Source: Mycolicibacterium psychrotolerans
Lineage (GTDB): Bacteria > Actinomycetota > Actinomycetes > Mycobacteriales > Mycobacteriaceae
Direction of reading: 5' to 3'
DNA length: 64,000 nt
Assembly: GCF_010729305.1 (NCBI RefSeq)
Contig: NZ_AP022574.1
Span: 5,208,001 to 5,272,000 of the forward strand
Both the position numbers and the translations under genes were made by a program. The notes below the pieces were generated by a model. It was not told where the DNA came from. It searched no databases and worked only from the letters and a program-made list of their open reading frames with translations. This document shows positions 62,881 to 64,000 of the stretch, in pieces (positions within the stretch are counted from its first letter, which is position 1; each line of letters begins with the position of its first letter).

Positions 62881-62955
62881 CGCCCGCGTGCGGTTGGCGG
62901 AGCCCAGTAGCGCACTACTGCAATCTCCCCGGTTTCGGCGCGTACTTAGTCGCGA
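62881..62955 (-). promoter_or_regulatory. operator/promoter of the thioesterase-MMPL operon
   Basis: CAGTAGCGCACTACTG (62905-62920) is an almost perfect palindrome, and about 75 bp around it are duplicated at 57648-57725. TetR-type regulators commonly bind such sites; no regulator gene is adjacent in the window. Confidence 0.55.
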
Positions 62956-63042
62956 GCGTGACTCTCGCGTGTGCTCCCCGCCCAGACAACAGGAGGTCGG
63001 GCTCCCGGCCTGCTTGCTTAGCCTGAACTCACCGACAAATCG

Positions 63043-63264
63043 ATGGGCATCCTGCGCGCCGCGGCAACCCTGGCCGGTGGCCGCCACGCCACCGCACGCG
63101 GAGCCACCCCGCGCCGCAAGATCGTCATTATCGCTGCCCGCCTGACCCGCCCACAACGGCGACCGGTCCTGCACCTACCCAGCCACTGGCCCTGGGCACA
63201 GGCGTGGCTTGCACTGTGGCGCAACACCATCGGGTACTCACCGCCACTGCCCACCAGAGTCTGA
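63043..63264 (+). pseudogene. IS1380-family transposase, C-terminal relic
   Basis: 73 codons ending in a stop: KIVIIAARLTRPQRRPVLHL then PSHWPWAQAWLALWRNTIGY, the characteristic end of IS1380 transposases. The N-terminal ~85% is absent. Downstream sequence to about 63400 may include its original terminal region. It abuts a truncated cyclase gene. Confidence 0.75.
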
Positions 63265-63368
63265 CAACCGCCGAAAGGTCCGAGCGGAGAACACAGGAAA
63301 GCTGGAGCAAACCAGCAGATAGCCGCTGCCCAGAACCCGAAATCAAGATCAACCACTCGCCAGCCGCG

Positions 63369-63560
63369 TCAACTCCAGCCCATCGGTGGATCGGGGCTAA
63401 CCCAGGCTAACCCCATTCGCCCTCGCAGCTTCAGCGCCCGTTGCGCATGAACGGCCAATGCTGAGCGCATCGCATCCGCGTCGGCCTCCCACCGACGGGC
63501 CGAACCCTTCACATCTGTGAACAGGAAGGTGACAACCCCGACGGGAGCGGCCGCCGTCAT
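63369..63560 (-). pseudogene. class III adenylate cyclase-type gene, N-terminal fragment
   Basis: Starts MTAAAPVGVVTFLFTDVKGS then ARRWEADADAMRSALAVH, the first metal-binding strand region of class III cyclase-domain regulators, and loses similarity after about 40-50 codons, where the IS1380 relic region begins. The ATG at 63560 overlaps the stop of the upstream gene (ATGA), so two tandem paralogs once stood here. Confidence 0.7.
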
Positions 63561-64000
63561 GGGATCGCCTCGGCCCACTTCATATGTCCTTCGAAGCCAA
63601 GCGATTCGGCCATCGCGCGATAGCGATTCACCAAGTCCTGGTAGGCAACATTGTCACCGCCGGCCCGGGCTTGCAGCGCGCGCAGCCGCAGCAGCGTGAT
63701 GTCGAGCACTGCCGAATCTTGGTCGGCAGACAGGTTGGCCAGCCGGTCGATTGCTTCTTGGGCTTCGGCCAGGTCGCCCTCGGCGCCACGCCCCAGCAGC
63801 GTCTTCACTAGAACGCCGGTGCCCCAAGCGCCATAAAAAAGCCGTCCTGTCTGATGCAGCTCGTTCACGGCTTGGCGCATCACCGCAATGGCAGCATCGC
63901 GGTCGCCGCGCCCGGCGCTCTCCTGGGCGATAAACAACTCGGCGACCGGGAGCAGGAAGGGAGCACGCCCGCGAATAAAATCGCGGAACTGCACCATCAG
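63557..64000 (-). CDS. cyclase/ATPase-type regulator, C-terminal part (runs off the window)
   Basis: About 147 residues visible, helical repeats typical of the TPR-like C-terminal half of adenylate/guanylate cyclase-ATPase fusion proteins (FLLPVAELFIAQESAGRGDR, DAAIAVMRQAVNELHQTGRL, EAQEAIDRLANLSADQDSAV). The 5' part lies beyond position 64000. The start-of-next-gene overlap with a cyclase N-terminus supports the family. Degenerate copies of its last ~70 codons lie at 57381-57600 and 58630-58720. Confidence 0.65.
   Translation of the reverse strand: MMVQFRDFIRGRAPFLLPVAELFIAQESAGRGDRDAAIAVMRQAVNELHQTGRLFYGAWGTGVLVKTLLGRGAEGDLAEAQEAIDRLANLSADQDSAVLDITLLRLRALQARAGGDNVAYQDLVNRYRAMAESLGFEGHMKWAEAIP

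Overview
The window is high-GC actinobacterial DNA, almost certainly from a fast-growing mycobacterium (Mycolicibacterium/Mycobacterium). From memory of the M. tuberculosis map, the backbone follows the order lat-lrpA-Rv3292-pcd ... lhr-nei ... sulfatase ... Rv3300c-glpD2-lpdA-Rv3304 ... amiA1-amiB1-deoD ... pmmB-upp. GTG/TTG starts, ATGA start/stop overlaps and likely leaderless promoters are common. No rRNA, tRNA or CRISPR array was seen.

Layout. (1) 1-4263: operon for a DAB-type inorganic-carbon transporter (DabB partial, DabA), a PII-like protein and an atypical beta-carbonic anhydrase. (2) 4282-12015: small membrane protein, Mrr-like nuclease, a lysine-catabolic set (lat, lrpA, 2-oxoadipate dioxygenase, semialdehyde dehydrogenase), an SDR gene bracketed by palindromic repeats, an AhpD-like protein and a Crp/Fnr regulator. 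(3) 12336-23357: apparent biosynthetic cluster with a flavin halogenase-like protein, a KS-AT-DH-KR-ACP polyketide synthase, an ABC exporter, a cation/proton antiporter and a TetR regulator. (4) 23426-27056: small secreted proteins, two of them paralogs sharing an identical upstream motif, then a MalT/LuxR-type regulator. (5) 27137-41020: lhr, nei, a DUF559 gene inside a pair of palindromes, sulfatase, desaturase and reductase with a divergent TetR, a crotonase, an SDR and a proline-rich secreted protein. (6) 41454-43225: intact IS1182-type element. (7) 43226-57373: pseudouridine synthase, glpD2, lpdA, GGCT-like protein, a second DUF559 gene with its own palindromes, two M20 amidohydrolases, deoD, AbrB-type transporter, MarR, pmmB, upp, and an EspC-like/NlpC-P60 pair. 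(8) 57374-64000: decayed zone with IS relics (ISL3, IS1380), duplicated gene tails, and a live thioesterase-MMPL operon.

The most unusual observation is two sequence-unrelated families of 62-65 bp imperfect palindromes, four copies each. In both families one pair of oppositely oriented copies brackets a gene for a DUF559 (Vsr/PD-(D/E)XK-like) protein, and that gene's 3' end lies inside one of the repeats. Two further palindromes of 61 and 64 bp may be members of similar families. This resembles a REP/RAYT-like or MITE-like system with a different nuclease. The DAB operon, the halogenase-PKS cluster and the paired secreted-protein promoters are the other main points of interest. All family assignments rest on motif recognition, without database searches.
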